A DNA stretch of 53,549 nucleotides from Vibrionaceae bacterium (GTDB lineage Bacteria > Pseudomonadota > Gammaproteobacteria > Enterobacterales > Vibrionaceae), in assembly GCA_018222805.1 (NCBI GenBank), contig JAAEZQ010000022.1, positions 1-53,549 of the forward strand, read 5' to 3'. This document shows, one piece after another, positions 19,138 to 27,459 of this stretch. Position 1 is the stretch's first letter; each line of letters begins with the position of its first letter. The position numbers and the translations under genes were made by a program. The notes below the pieces were generated by a model that saw nothing but the letters and a program-made list of their open reading frames with translations, did not search any database and had not been told where the DNA came from.

Positions 19138-19830
19138 ATGTTCGATATTCTACATACCCATCCAGACTTTCTGATCATCAATAAGTATCCCAATGTCTCT
19201 GTTCACAAAGACGATGGTGACACAATGCTGCTGCAAGAAGTTGCCAAGCAGAGTGGTGATGAGCAGCTTTATCTCGTCCACCGACTGGATAAAATGACGT
19301 CGGGTATTTTGCTCCTCGGACGCAATGCCAAAGCGGCCAGCGTGTTATCTCAAGCCTTTGCCAATCGCCAAGTGGAAAAGTTTTATTTGGCGATTGGCTC
19401 GAAAAAGCCTAAAAAGAAACAAGGTTTGGTGATTGGCGATATGGAACGTTCACGCCGTTCATCATGGAAGCTGGTAAACAGCAAACACAATCCAGCAGTA
19501 ACGCAGTTTTTCTCCCTCGCCGCTGAACCTGGCGAGCGCCTATTTTTATGTAAGCCACATACAGGTAAAACGCATCAAATCCGCGTGGCACTAAAATCGG
19601 TCGGTTCCGGTATTGTCGGCGATTCGATTTACAATGCGGGTAACGAGGCTGACCGTGGTTACCTGCATGCGTTTTCACTCTGTTTCCAATATCAAGATGA
19701 GCAATATCGCTTTGTCTGCGATCCGCGAGAACACGAAGTGCTTGGTGGAAAATGGCACAGTGACATTGTCTCCCAGGGATTGGACACTTGGCTTTCCCCT
19801 TGGAAACTGAACTGGCCAACCATCAAATAA
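19138..19830 (+). CDS. RluA-family RNA pseudouridine synthase
   Basis: Isomerises a uridine in rRNA or tRNA to pseudouridine. The start at 19138 gives MFDILHTHPDFLIINKYPNV, the usual beginning of this short RluA-like subfamily (230 residues, no S4 domain); an in-frame GTG at 19066 would add 24 unlike residues. The catalytic-aspartate motif HRLDKMTSGILLLGRN is at about residue 48, and the C-terminal GKTHQIRVALKSVG block is also present. The target RNA is unknown. A methyltransferase gene follows after 29 bases, suggesting a small RNA-modification operon. Confidence 0.88.
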   Translation: MFDILHTHPDFLIINKYPNVSVHKDDGDTMLLQEVAKQSGDEQLYLVHRLDKMTSGILLLGRNAKAASVLSQAFANRQVEKFYLAIGSKKPKKKQGLVIGDMERSRRSSWKLVNSKHNPAVTQFFSLAAEPGERLFLCKPHTGKTHQIRVALKSVGSGIVGDSIYNAGNEADRGYLHAFSLCFQYQDEQYRFVCDPREHEVLGGKWHSDIVSQGLDTWLSPWKLNWPTIK

Positions 19831-19859
19831 AGTTTAAAAAGATTAGAAAAGAGAACTCG

Positions 19860-20792
19860 ATGCAAGCATCACAACTTCCGCTGTTTTTCCAGCATTTAGA
19901 AACCGAGCTGGCGCAAGCTCCGAATGAAATTCGTCGACTGTTTCATGGTCGTGGCCGTCGTTTTGAAGGCCTAGAGCAAATCACTTGTGACTGGTTACAA
20001 GGTCAGTTGATCATCAACTTGTTTAAAGAAGTTGATGACGCGTTTCTTACCGAACTTAAAAGTGGCCTCAATGCGTTGGCGCAGTCGCAACTGTGGGCAG
20101 ACAAGCAAGGTCGCACTATGGTGCTTCAGCATCGGTATGCCGATGGCGCACCTTCTGAAATACTCATTGGTGAGTTGGATGCCCGTCCAGTGGTAGAAGA
20201 AAGTGGTCTGAAATACCAGTTGGATATTGGCCGCAACCAGAACTTTGGTTTGTTTTTGGACATGCGCTACGGCCGTGATTGGGTGCGCGAAAATACCAAG
20301 CATAAAAACGTACTTAACTTGTTTGCTTACACTTGTGGCTTTTCTGTCGCTGCCATTGCGGGTGGCGCGGATAAAGTCGTAAACGTAGATATGGCAAAAG
20401 CGTCGCTCGCTAAAGGGCGTGAGAATCATAAGCTGAATGGACACAACATCAACCAAGTCAGCTTTATGGGCCATGATATCTTTAAGTCGTGGGGCAAAAT
20501 TAAGAAGTCTGGTCAGTACGATTTGATCATCATCGACCCGCCTTCATTCCAGAAAGGCAGCTTCGCGCTAACTAAAGACTACAAAAAGATTCTACGTCGA
20601 TTACCTGATTTGTTGGCAGAAGGCGGCCAAGTGATGGCGTGTGTTAACTCACCATCCGTGACCTGTGATTTCTTGATTGAAAGCATGAAAGAAGAAGCAC
20701 CAGAACTGACGTTCCGTGAGCGTTTGGATAACCCGCCAGAGTTTATCGATGTAGACAGTGAAGCGGCACTGAAAGTTTTGCTGTTTAGCTAA
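19860..20792 (+). CDS. Class I SAM-dependent rRNA methyltransferase (RlmI/RlmK type)
   Basis: Predicted RNA (cytosine or guanine) methyltransferase of the COG1092 type. The ATG at 19860 gives 310 residues; the open frame extends upstream into the previous gene without support. Visible are an N-terminal RNA-binding-like region, the SAM site VLNLFAYTCGFSVAAIAGGA (about residues 149-168), the acidic VVNVDMAK strand end and the catalytic IIIDPPSFQKG loop (about residue 224). No PUA domain is present, unlike RlmI. It ends at a strong terminator. Confidence 0.82.
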   Translation: MQASQLPLFFQHLETELAQAPNEIRRLFHGRGRRFEGLEQITCDWLQGQLIINLFKEVDDAFLTELKSGLNALAQSQLWADKQGRTMVLQHRYADGAPSEILIGELDARPVVEESGLKYQLDIGRNQNFGLFLDMRYGRDWVRENTKHKNVLNLFAYTCGFSVAAIAGGADKVVNVDMAKASLAKGRENHKLNGHNINQVSFMGHDIFKSWGKIKKSGQYDLIIIDPPSFQKGSFALTKDYKKILRRLPDLLAEGGQVMACVNSPSVTCDFLIESMKEEAPELTFRERLDNPPEFIDVDSEAALKVLLFS

Positions 20793-20828
20793 GACATTAC
20801 TTCCAAATAAAATACAACGAAACAAAAA

Positions 20829-20867
20829 GCGCCACTTACCTCTATGTAGTTGTAAGTGGCGTTTTTT
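20829..20867. terminator. Bidirectional terminator between methyltransferase gene and hcr
   Basis: CGCCACTTAC and GTAAGTGGCG form a perfect 10-bp stem with a 12-base loop, preceded by five A residues and followed by six T residues, so it can work for both convergent genes. Confidence 0.9.
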
Positions 20868-20892
20868 AGTATTTGGTGATTCAATTAATGCA

Positions 20893-21948
20893 TTAACCAA
20901 TCTGCACTTCTAGATCCGCTTCAATGGTTGATGAGCAGGCGAGTACATAGCCTTGTTCTATCTCTTCTGGTGTCAATGTTTCTTGGCTGGTGGAAGAGAC
21001 GCTACCTTTACCAACCTTGCACTTACAAGATCCACAAATACCGCTGCGACAAGCCACGATTAGCGGTAAGCCCGCCCCTTCAAGCACATCAGCCAGTACC
21101 TGACCTTTTTGTGCATCGAGGGTTTGACCAAAGTCAGGGACGAAGACACTGGCTGATTCATCGGACACAGCCGATGGTGCACTGACTGCTGGTGTAAAAC
21201 TCTCTTGGTAGAAGTTCGCCATATCAAAACCAAGTTCACTCAAATAACCGTGAACATCTTGCATGAACTGATTCGGACCGCATAGGTAAACCATGCGCTG
21301 TTTGAAATCTGGAACGAGTTCTTGCAGCCAGTCTGCATTCAAACGACCTTGTGGATGCGAGGCTCCTTCGCGATTCTTCAGCAACAGCTTTAAATGAAAA
21401 TTGGGATACACAGCATCGAACGTTTCTAGCTGATCATAGTAAATCGTCTCTGCTGGGCTACGTGCAATATGAAGAAACTCGATATCCACGTCGTTGTCGT
21501 TTTCGTTCTGATTACTCAACCAGTGTCTCGCCATCGAAAACACAGGCGTGACACCGCAACCCGCACTAATGAGCAGCGCTTTTGTTTTTCCGTCGTGTAA
21601 AACAGGTGGGTGGTCAATGCAGTTAAATTCGCCTGCTGGTGGCAATGCTTGGACGGTATCGCCAAGTAGTAATGAGTCGACGATGTAGTTAGAGACTTTA
21701 CCGCCAGCTACGCGTTTGATGGTGAGCTGAAGATGATCGTCTTCAGTGATAGAGCTGATTGAATAGGCACGAAATTCCATTTTTCCATCAATTTCGACGC
21801 CCAAGTTAATAAACTGGCCGGGTTTAAATTGAAATAGAAGTGACTCAGTTAACTCGGCCAACTTAATGCTGACGGTATCATGTGTTTCAAAGTACTTGTC
21901 GATACAACGGAGCGTGACGGGTTGGTTGCCTTGCCATTCAAAAAACAT
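20893..21948 (-). CDS. hcr: NADH oxidoreductase of the hybrid cluster protein
   Basis: Electron donor to Hcp: passes electrons from NADH through FAD and a 2Fe-2S cluster. The 351 residues comprise an FAD-binding domain with RAYSISS (about residue 58), an NAD-binding domain with ISAGCGVTPVFSM (about residue 127), and a C-terminal plant-type ferredoxin domain with CRSGICGSCKCKVG plus a distal cysteine (CSS). It follows hcp by 82 bases, and the pairing fixes its role. Confidence 0.92.
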   Translation of the reverse strand: MFFEWQGNQPVTLRCIDKYFETHDTVSIKLAELTESLLFQFKPGQFINLGVEIDGKMEFRAYSISSITEDDHLQLTIKRVAGGKVSNYIVDSLLLGDTVQALPPAGEFNCIDHPPVLHDGKTKALLISAGCGVTPVFSMARHWLSNQNENDNDVDIEFLHIARSPAETIYYDQLETFDAVYPNFHLKLLLKNREGASHPQGRLNADWLQELVPDFKQRMVYLCGPNQFMQDVHGYLSELGFDMANFYQESFTPAVSAPSAVSDESASVFVPDFGQTLDAQKGQVLADVLEGAGLPLIVACRSGICGSCKCKVGKGSVSSTSQETLTPEEIEQGYVLACSSTIEADLEVQIG

Positions 21949-21974
21949 AACAATCTCTTTGGTTGTGGCTAATT

Positions 21975-22020
21975 CTTAAGCTAAATCGATAAAGGCGCCC
22001 CCAGTTAATGAGGCGCGTAA
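21975..22020 (-). other. Possible stem-loop between hcp and hcr
   Basis: On the minus strand GCGCCTC can pair with GGGGCGC (one G-U pair) in the 82-base gap, followed by CTTTATC. It could act as a partial terminator or mRNA stabiliser that sets the Hcp:Hcr ratio. The stem is short and this is weakly supported. Confidence 0.35.
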
Positions 22021-22030
22021 AGCAACTTAA

Positions 22031-23692
22031 TTAGGCTGCTAGGATAGTTTTTAGGTCATCCTGGACATTGCCAATGCTGCGCATATCGAACTTCTCTTGG
22101 ATGATTGCAATTAGGTTTGGTGTTAGGAATGCAGGTGCGGTAGGACCGGTGTAAATACCTTTCACACCCAGTGCGAATAGCGTTAATAGGATAACGATCG
22201 CTTTTTGTTCAAACCAAGAAAGCACGAGTGTCAGTGGCAGCTCATTGATGTCACAGTCAAATTCTTTTGCCAGTGCAAGTGCAAGCTGGATTGCAGAGTA
22301 AGCATCGTTACATTGGCCCACATCCAATAGACGAGGGATGCCATTGATATCGCCGAAAGTATTCTTGTTAAAGCGGAACTTACCACACGCTAGCGTCAGG
22401 ATTAGTGTATCTTCTGGTGCTTCTGCCGTGAAGTCGGTGTAGTAGCTACGCTCTGCTTTATCACCGTCACAACCGCCCACTAGGAAGAAGTGTTTGATGT
22501 TGCCTTGTTTTACTTGGTCTATAACTGCAGGGGCTGCGTTCATCAGTGCGTTACGACCAAAGCCAACCGTGATGTGGTGTTCTATTTCATCGTGTTGGAA
22601 GCCGTCTTGTGCCAGCGCGCATTCAATCACTTGGCTGAAGTCGTCGCCTTCGATATGAGCTACGCCAGGCCAGCCAACAATGCTACGCGTGAATAAGCGA
22701 TCTGCATATTGACCCACATTTGGGTTCAATAGGCAGTTCGATGTCATCACGATTGCCCCCGGGAAGTTCGCGAACTCTTTTTGTTGGTTTTGCCAAGCGC
22801 TACCGTAGTTGCCTACTAAGTGAGGGTATTTCTTCAGTTCAGGGTAGCCGTGTGCTGGTAGCATTTCACCGTTGGTATAAACATTGATGCCTTTACCTTC
22901 GGTTTGTTGTAGGATTTTTTCCAGGTCATGTAGGTCGTGACCTGAGATTAGAATACATTTACCTTTTACTGGCTTAACGTTAACGGTAGTTGGTTCTGGA
23001 TGACCAAAGGTTGAGGTTTCACCCTGGTCTAGCATTTCCATCACTTTGTAGTTCATCAGACCGATGCGCATCGAACAATCAAGTAGTTCGCCAAGATCCT
23101 CTGGATCAGTTCCTAACCATGCCATAATTTCATGGTATTCGGCATAAATGTCGTTGTTAGTTTGCTCAAGCACACGCGCGTGTTCCATGTACGCTGCTGC
23201 ACCTTTTAGGCCGTATAGGCAAAGTAGACGCAAGCCAATTACATCTTCGTGAACTTGGTCTTTACCGCGGTTAACGGCAACTTGAGGAGCAAATGCTAGG
23301 ATCGCTTCAGCGCTGTTTGGAAGCTCAAAGTTTGCAACGGCAGGAATGTTCACTAATTCTTTATTTGCCAGAGTCGCTGCAGACATGACTTGTTGTTTAA
23401 GTAATGCTCTGTATTCCTCTGCTTGGGATGTTAGTTCCAGAATACGCTCAGGATCGAAGTTTACGTTAGTCAACGTTGAGAAGAATGCCTTCGGTGCCCA
23501 TTGGTTAATGTCATCGTTTATGATGTTGAAATCAAGTGCTTTTGATGCCCAAAAAGAAACCCCTTGTAGCGTGTAAACCAAGACGTCTTGCAGGTCAGAT
23601 ACTTCAGACGTTTTACCGCACATACCTTGTGTAAAAGAACAACCTTTAACAGCAGGGGTTTGAATTGTCTGTTCACATTGAATACAGAACAT
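22031..23692 (-). CDS. hcp: Hybrid cluster protein (hydroxylamine reductase / NO reductase)
   Basis: Fe-S enzyme with a hybrid 4Fe-2S-2O cluster that reduces hydroxylamine and, in E. coli, nitric oxide. I place the start at 23692: GGAGAA lies upstream, the protein is then 553 residues as in the family, and the longer frame would run into the sigma-54 promoter. N-terminal cysteines 3, 6, 18 and 25 give the C-x2-C-x11-C-x6-C spacing of the facultative-anaerobe class. Hybrid-cluster ligands such as those in the GGCDGDK and [10 protein letters not shown] regions are present. Transcribed with hcr. Confidence 0.95.
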   Translation of the reverse strand: MFCIQCEQTIQTPAVKGCSFTQGMCGKTSEVSDLQDVLVYTLQGVSFWASKALDFNIINDDINQWAPKAFFSTLTNVNFDPERILELTSQAEEYRALLKQQVMSAATLANKELVNIPAVANFELPNSAEAILAFAPQVAVNRGKDQVHEDVIGLRLLCLYGLKGAAAYMEHARVLEQTNNDIYAEYHEIMAWLGTDPEDLGELLDCSMRIGLMNYKVMEMLDQGETSTFGHPEPTTVNVKPVKGKCILISGHDLHDLEKILQQTEGKGINVYTNGEMLPAHGYPELKKYPHLVGNYGSAWQNQQKEFANFPGAIVMTSNCLLNPNVGQYADRLFTRSIVGWPGVAHIEGDDFSQVIECALAQDGFQHDEIEHHITVGFGRNALMNAAPAVIDQVKQGNIKHFFLVGGCDGDKAERSYYTDFTAEAPEDTLILTLACGKFRFNKNTFGDINGIPRLLDVGQCNDAYSAIQLALALAKEFDCDINELPLTLVLSWFEQKAIVILLTLFALGVKGIYTGPTAPAFLTPNLIAIIQEKFDMRSIGNVQDDLKTILAA

Positions 23693-23741
23693 ATTGGGTT
23701 CTCCAGTGATTGTTTTAATAGTCGTGATGTGAACACTAGAG

Positions 23742-23757
23742 AGCAGAATGCGTGCCA
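23742..23757 (-). promoter_or_regulatory. Sigma-54 promoter of hcp-hcr
   Basis: On the minus strand TGGCACGCATTCTGCT matches TGGCAC-N5-TTGCT with one difference in the -12 element. It is 50 bases upstream of the hcp ATG, leaving a leader of roughly 40 bases. The neighbouring gene encodes a sigma-54 activator (NorR). Confidence 0.88.
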
Positions 23758-23806
23758 ATATTTATGTCATTGATTTTTAAATGTTTTGTTTGTTTTAAAA
23801 GGCATT

Positions 23807-23852
23807 GGTGATGTAATTAAGACAACGCAGATGGTGTCTTAATTACATCACC
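23807..23852. promoter_or_regulatory. Paired NorR-type sites in a perfect 18-bp inverted repeat
   Basis: GGTGATGTAATTAAGACA and TGTCTTAATTACATCACC are exact reverse complements 10 bases apart. Each arm contains GT-N7-AC (GTAATTAAGAC / GTCTTAATTAC), the core of the NorR consensus. They lie 50-95 bases upstream of the hcp -24 element, a normal enhancer distance. The same palindrome starts 14 bases after the norR stop and could also form a terminator hairpin for norR, although the T run behind it is displaced. Confidence 0.75.
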
Positions 23853-23865
23853 ATCCCAAGGGTGA

Positions 23866-25395
23866 TTATTTATTGATCCCGAGTTTTTTACCCATTCGAT
23901 ACAAATTGCCGCGATCCATTTGCAAAAACTCCGCTGCTTTTGCCCAAACGCCACCTGTTTGGTTCAAAGCATGTTCAATTAAATCACGCTGATAGTATTC
24001 TATTAATTCTCGCATTGGCTGACTTTCTTTTGGCAGATAATTTGATGTATTTTTTACATCATCGAGTGCCAGTGAGGTGTCAAAATGGCTCAGCATGATA
24101 GTTCCGGCACCTTGTTGTATTGCGTGTAAAGCCGCTCGAGTTAAGGTGTGTTCGAGCTCTCGGACGTTACCGTACCAAGGTAAAGATTCTAGTTGAGTCA
24201 ATACCTTAGGATGAACGTGCAGGTTAGGCGCATTGAATTGTTGGAGCACTTTTTCCAGAAGATAACCTGCCAAAACAGGAATATCACCGTCACGGGCACG
24301 CAGAGGTGGCACTTGGATCGGAAAGACATTTAAACGATGGAAAAGGTCAGCTCGAAATGCGCCCGCTTCGACCTCCTTTTCCAGTTGTCGATTGGTGGCG
24401 GCTATGATGCGAACGTTTACCATTAAATGCTGATCGCTACCCACACGTTGTAGCTCGCCTTGCTGTATAACGCGCAGCAATTTTGCCTGCAAGATCAAAG
24501 GCAGCTCGCCCACCTCATCAAGGAAAATTGTACCACCATCAGCCAGTTCAAATTTACCTGCGCGGTGGCTATTAGCACCAGTAAATGCGCCTTTGACATG
24601 ACCAAATAGTTCACTTTCTGCCAGCCCCTCAGGTAGGGCGGCACAGTTTACGTAGATCATCGGCTTATCGCTGCGATGAGATTGAGCATGAACGGAATGC
24701 GCGACTAGCTCTTTACCTGTACCTGTTTCCCCAGTAATCAAAACCGCGTAGTCTGATTGAGCTACCGTAGCAATGTTGTTACGTAGCTGATTGATTTGTG
24801 GGCTTAATCCAACCATCTCACCTTTTTGTGAACGCGCTTGCTGGATTAGTGTTTGGGTAACACTTTTTTGCTTTTGATTTTGCGCCTTCAGGGCTTTTAG
24901 CTGAGCAATATTGCGTAATGTGGCTGCTGTCAGTGCAGCAAAGGTTTCGATGGCAACGGGATCTATATTGTCAAATGCACCAACAGCAAGGGCGTCCATC
25001 GTAAGGGCACCGACCAGTTGTCCTTCGACGTATAAGCTAAATCCCATACAGTCATGCACATCAATACACTGGTCTTCGGTTAACAATGTGCCGTCAAAGG
25101 GATCGGGTAGTGGACAGTGAGCATCGAACCGAACAGGCTCCCGGCTTTGAATAATGGCATCGAGTCTTGGGTGAGCTTTGGGAAAATAACGACGACCTAA
25201 TACCGAGCTTGACAGTCCTTTAGCTGCAACGGGTGTGAGGAAGCCATCTTCATCAAAAATAAACAGGCAAGTGGCGTCGCACGGAAAGACTTGTGCGACA
25301 CCATCAATAAGACTCTGATATTGCTGTTCATGAGAGCGATTGGAACTGAGGTTTAATGCGATATTGAGGAGTACGTGGTCAACAGTAGGAGTCAT
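23866..25395 (-). CDS. norR: Nitric oxide-responsive sigma-54 activator NorR
   Basis: Transcription activator that senses NO through a non-haem iron in its N-terminal GAF domain. The 509 residues show GAF (about 1-170), AAA+ domain with Walker A GETGTGKE (about 218-225), canonical GAFTGA loop and Walker [10 protein letters not shown], then a Fis-type helix-turn-helix ([26 protein letters not shown], shown in part: [17 protein letters not shown]) at the end. It sits upstream of hcp-hcr on the same strand rather than beside norVW as in E. coli, so hcp is its evident local target. Confidence 0.92.
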   Translation of the reverse strand: MTPTVDHVLLNIALNLSSNRSHEQQYQSLIDGVAQVFPCDATCLFIFDEDGFLTPVAAKGLSSSVLGRRYFPKAHPRLDAIIQSREPVRFDAHCPLPDPFDGTLLTEDQCIDVHDCMGFSLYVEGQLVGALTMDALAVGAFDNIDPVAIETFAALTAATLRNIAQLKALKAQNQKQKSVTQTLIQQARSQKGEMVGLSPQINQLRNNIATVAQSDYAVLITGETGTGKELVAHSVHAQSHRSDKPMIYVNCAALPEGLAESELFGHVKGAFTGANSHRAGKFELADGGTIFLDEVGELPLILQAKLLRVIQQGELQRVGSDQHLMVNVRIIAATNRQLEKEVEAGAFRADLFHRLNVFPIQVPPLRARDGDIPVLAGYLLEKVLQQFNAPNLHVHPKVLTQLESLPWYGNVRELEHTLTRAALHAIQQGAGTIMLSHFDTSLALDDVKNTSNYLPKESQPMRELIEYYQRDLIEHALNQTGGVWAKAAEFLQMDRGNLYRMGKKLGINK

Positions 25396-25513
25396 TACAA
25401 GCCCAAAGTTATCTGGAAAGGGCTTATGCTAACAACTCGATGTCATTTGGACATCGAAAATGTCAGAAGTTTGATGTTCCATTGACGACGATCAAATTTG
25501 AACTCAAAAGAAA

Positions 25514-25550
25514 CGCGCAAGCATACGTGTTATTTGTGTATGCTTGCGCG
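25514..25550 (-). terminator. Terminator after the SlyB-like gene
   Basis: CGCGCAAGCATAC and GTATGCTTGCGCG form a perfect 13-bp stem with an 11-base loop; on the minus strand TTTCTTTTG follows. It lies between the lipoprotein stop (25607) and the start of norR (25395), both read leftwards. Confidence 0.85.
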
Positions 25551-25606
25551 GATTATGAATTCGAACCAAAAGACCAGAGCAATTACGCCCATTGAGCGTA
25601 CTCAGG

Positions 25607-26083
25607 TTAGCGAGGAACAACCCTCGCGTCACTACCATACATATTAATTTGGACCGCCTGGCCAGGCTGGAACATCATGTTTGGATTCGCTTCTTGAACG
25701 ATAGAGATGATTTTCCCATCCTCCAAGCGAATTGTTAGGTTCACACCGTTTCGTTTCGCGGTTGCCTCGGCGGCTTTACTACCCGCATAACCACCCAACA
25801 GACCACCACCAATGGCTGCGATATCAGAGCCTGAACCGCCACCCACTTTTGAACCTAATATACCACCTACTGCTGCACCAGCGATTGTGCCGATGGCGTT
25901 GGATTGGGTAGAGGCATCAATGGTCACTGGTTCAACTTTTTCTACTGTTCCGTAGTAAACCTGCTGAACTTTTCGCGTGTCTGCCGAGCCATATGCATCA
26001 CCGTAAGGATTAGGAGAGGTACAGCCTCCTAGTGCGATTACGGAAAATGTAAGCAGCATGCCTAGCTTGACGTATGTTTTCAT
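25607..26083 (-). CDS. slyB: SlyB-like glycine-zipper outer-membrane lipoprotein
   Basis: Small outer-membrane lipoprotein of the Pcp/SlyB family, thought to support envelope integrity. The 158 residues have a signal peptide with lipobox ALGGC (cysteine 21) and a central glycine-zipper segment rich in GxxxG (GTIAGAAVGGILGSKVGGG begins near residue 65). A C-terminal beta-rich region (IRLEDGKIISIVQ) ends in a short Val-Pro-Arg tail. Monocistronic with its own terminator. In enterics slyB is PhoP-regulated; nothing here shows that. Confidence 0.8.
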   Translation of the reverse strand: MKTYVKLGMLLTFSVIALGGCTSPNPYGDAYGSADTRKVQQVYYGTVEKVEPVTIDASTQSNAIGTIAGAAVGGILGSKVGGGSGSDIAAIGGGLLGGYAGSKAAEATAKRNGVNLTIRLEDGKIISIVQEANPNMMFQPGQAVQINMYGSDARVVPR

Positions 26084-26207
26084 ATAACCTCCAAATGGTT
26101 TCTATACACAAAGAGTATATACCCCCATTTTAGTATGTGTTTAGATATTCTATAAAACAGTCACTTAACGGCAATTTGTCTCAAGAAACTTACATTTTCA
26201 AGCTGTG

Positions 26208-26819
26208 TTAACTGTCTTTGAGCGTATGAAAACCGGAATAGATACGTGTGAAGGTAGTAAACCAGCAGGCTGAACCAAATAGGTAGGCAATCAGGGCGAA
26301 ATGCTGAGGGAAAATACAAAACGCAATAAACGCACCTATGGTTTCCGTGCCTTCAGTTAGGCCACTCATGTAGTAAAGAGATTTGTATTTATATACTGGA
26401 TTAGCGATACCCTGTTTACTGGCCATAATCGCAAAGGCCAGGAAGCTACTGCCTGTGCCGACAAACGAGAAAATTAAAAAGGCACCAGCAATGGCATTTT
26501 GTTCAGGGTTGGCGAGCACAAACCCGAAAGGAATCAGGGAATAAAACAGAAAGTCCAAGCTGATATCGAGAAAGCCGCCAGCATCAGTAATCCCCTGAAT
26601 TCTCGCTAATGCGCCATCGAGCCCATCACAAAACCGATTGAGTAAGATAAACAACAGGGCTGTTAAATAATGCTCTGTGATCAGGGCTGGTACAGCCAAG
26701 CAGCCAACAGCAAAACCAAACAGAGTGGTTTGATTAGCGGTGATACCAAACTTATCGACGAATTTCGCACTTTGAGTCAGTGGCCATCTAATCACTTTGA
26801 TACTAAAACGATCAAGCAT
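26208..26819 (-). CDS. ynjF: CDP-alcohol phosphatidyltransferase family protein (YnjF-like)
   Basis: Integral membrane enzyme of phospholipid or related head-group transfer. The 203 residues contain the family signature DG-x2-DG-x-AR-x8-G-x3-D-x3-D, seen as DGLDGALARIQG followed by DAGGFLDISLD (about residues 65-89), and about six hydrophobic helices. Its start overlaps the ABC ATPase stop, and the same gene neighbourhood (ynjBCD with ynjF) exists in E. coli. Actual substrate unknown. Confidence 0.83.
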   Translation of the reverse strand: MLDRFSIKVIRWPLTQSAKFVDKFGITANQTTLFGFAVGCLAVPALITEHYLTALLFILLNRFCDGLDGALARIQGITDAGGFLDISLDFLFYSLIPFGFVLANPEQNAIAGAFLIFSFVGTGSSFLAFAIMASKQGIANPVYKYKSLYYMSGLTEGTETIGAFIAFCIFPQHFALIAYLFGSACWFTTFTRIYSGFHTLKDS

Positions 26820-27459
26820 TCTCGGTCTCCCATGGCCATGTTATACAGCGACTGCCTTCGGGAATGTCATCTTCATCGTGAGTGACCATTATTGTCGGGA
26901 TATTAGCTTGCTGAAGTTGCTCAACCACCCAGTTGCGAAATTGGACTCTAAGGTCTTTATCAAGCTTACTAAAAGGCTCATCTAAAAGTGCTGCTTTGGG
27001 TTGTGCAAGCAACATACGTGTCAGTGCAATACGTGCTCTTTGCCCACCCGAAACTTGGTCGGGAAAAGAGTTTGCAATTTTGAGTAAGGCGGTGTTCTTC
27101 AAGGCCTGCATCGCGGATTCTTTTCTGGCGTTGCCTTTGATAGAGTTCGGTAGTGCGAAGGCCAGATTTTCCCATATCTTCAGGTGAGGGAACAGCATAT
27201 CATCCTGAAACAGAATTCCTACTTTGCGCTTGTGCGCAGGAAGCGGATCGAGAGTTTCATCATTGAGAGTGATGGAGCCTGAATAATGGAACTCTTCAGA
27301 GAGATGTCCGGCAATGGCATCTAACAGAGTAGATTTACCACAGCCGCTAGGCCCCATCAGGGTAACAATTTCACCTTTCTCTACGGTGATATTAAATCCT
27401 GAGAAAAGCGTGTCACCATTGTTTTTACGGATGGCGAGGTTTTCGAGACAAAGACTCAT
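26812..27459 (-). CDS. ynjD: ABC transporter ATP-binding protein (YnjD-like)
   Basis: ATPase of an uncharacterised importer (215 residues; E. coli YnjD has 217). Walker A GPSGCGKST (about 36-44), signature VSGGQRARIALTR and Walker B AALLDEPFSKLD are all intact. It overlaps the permease gene by 35 bases upstream and the phosphatidyltransferase gene downstream. The substrate is not known for this family; relatives import thiamine, iron or sulfate-like anions. Confidence 0.87.
   Translation of the reverse strand: MSLCLENLAIRKNNGDTLFSGFNITVEKGEIVTLMGPSGCGKSTLLDAIAGHLSEEFHYSGSITLNDETLDPLPAHKRKVGILFQDDMLFPHLKIWENLAFALPNSIKGNARKESAMQALKNTALLKIANSFPDQVSGGQRARIALTRMLLAQPKAALLDEPFSKLDKDLRVQFRNWVVEQLQQANIPTIMVTHDEDDIPEGSRCITWPWETENA

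Noticed and set aside
23693..23758. N-terminal extension of Hcp by 22 residues
   Set aside because: It would be translated from within the sigma-54 promoter; GGAGAA and family length support the start at 23692.
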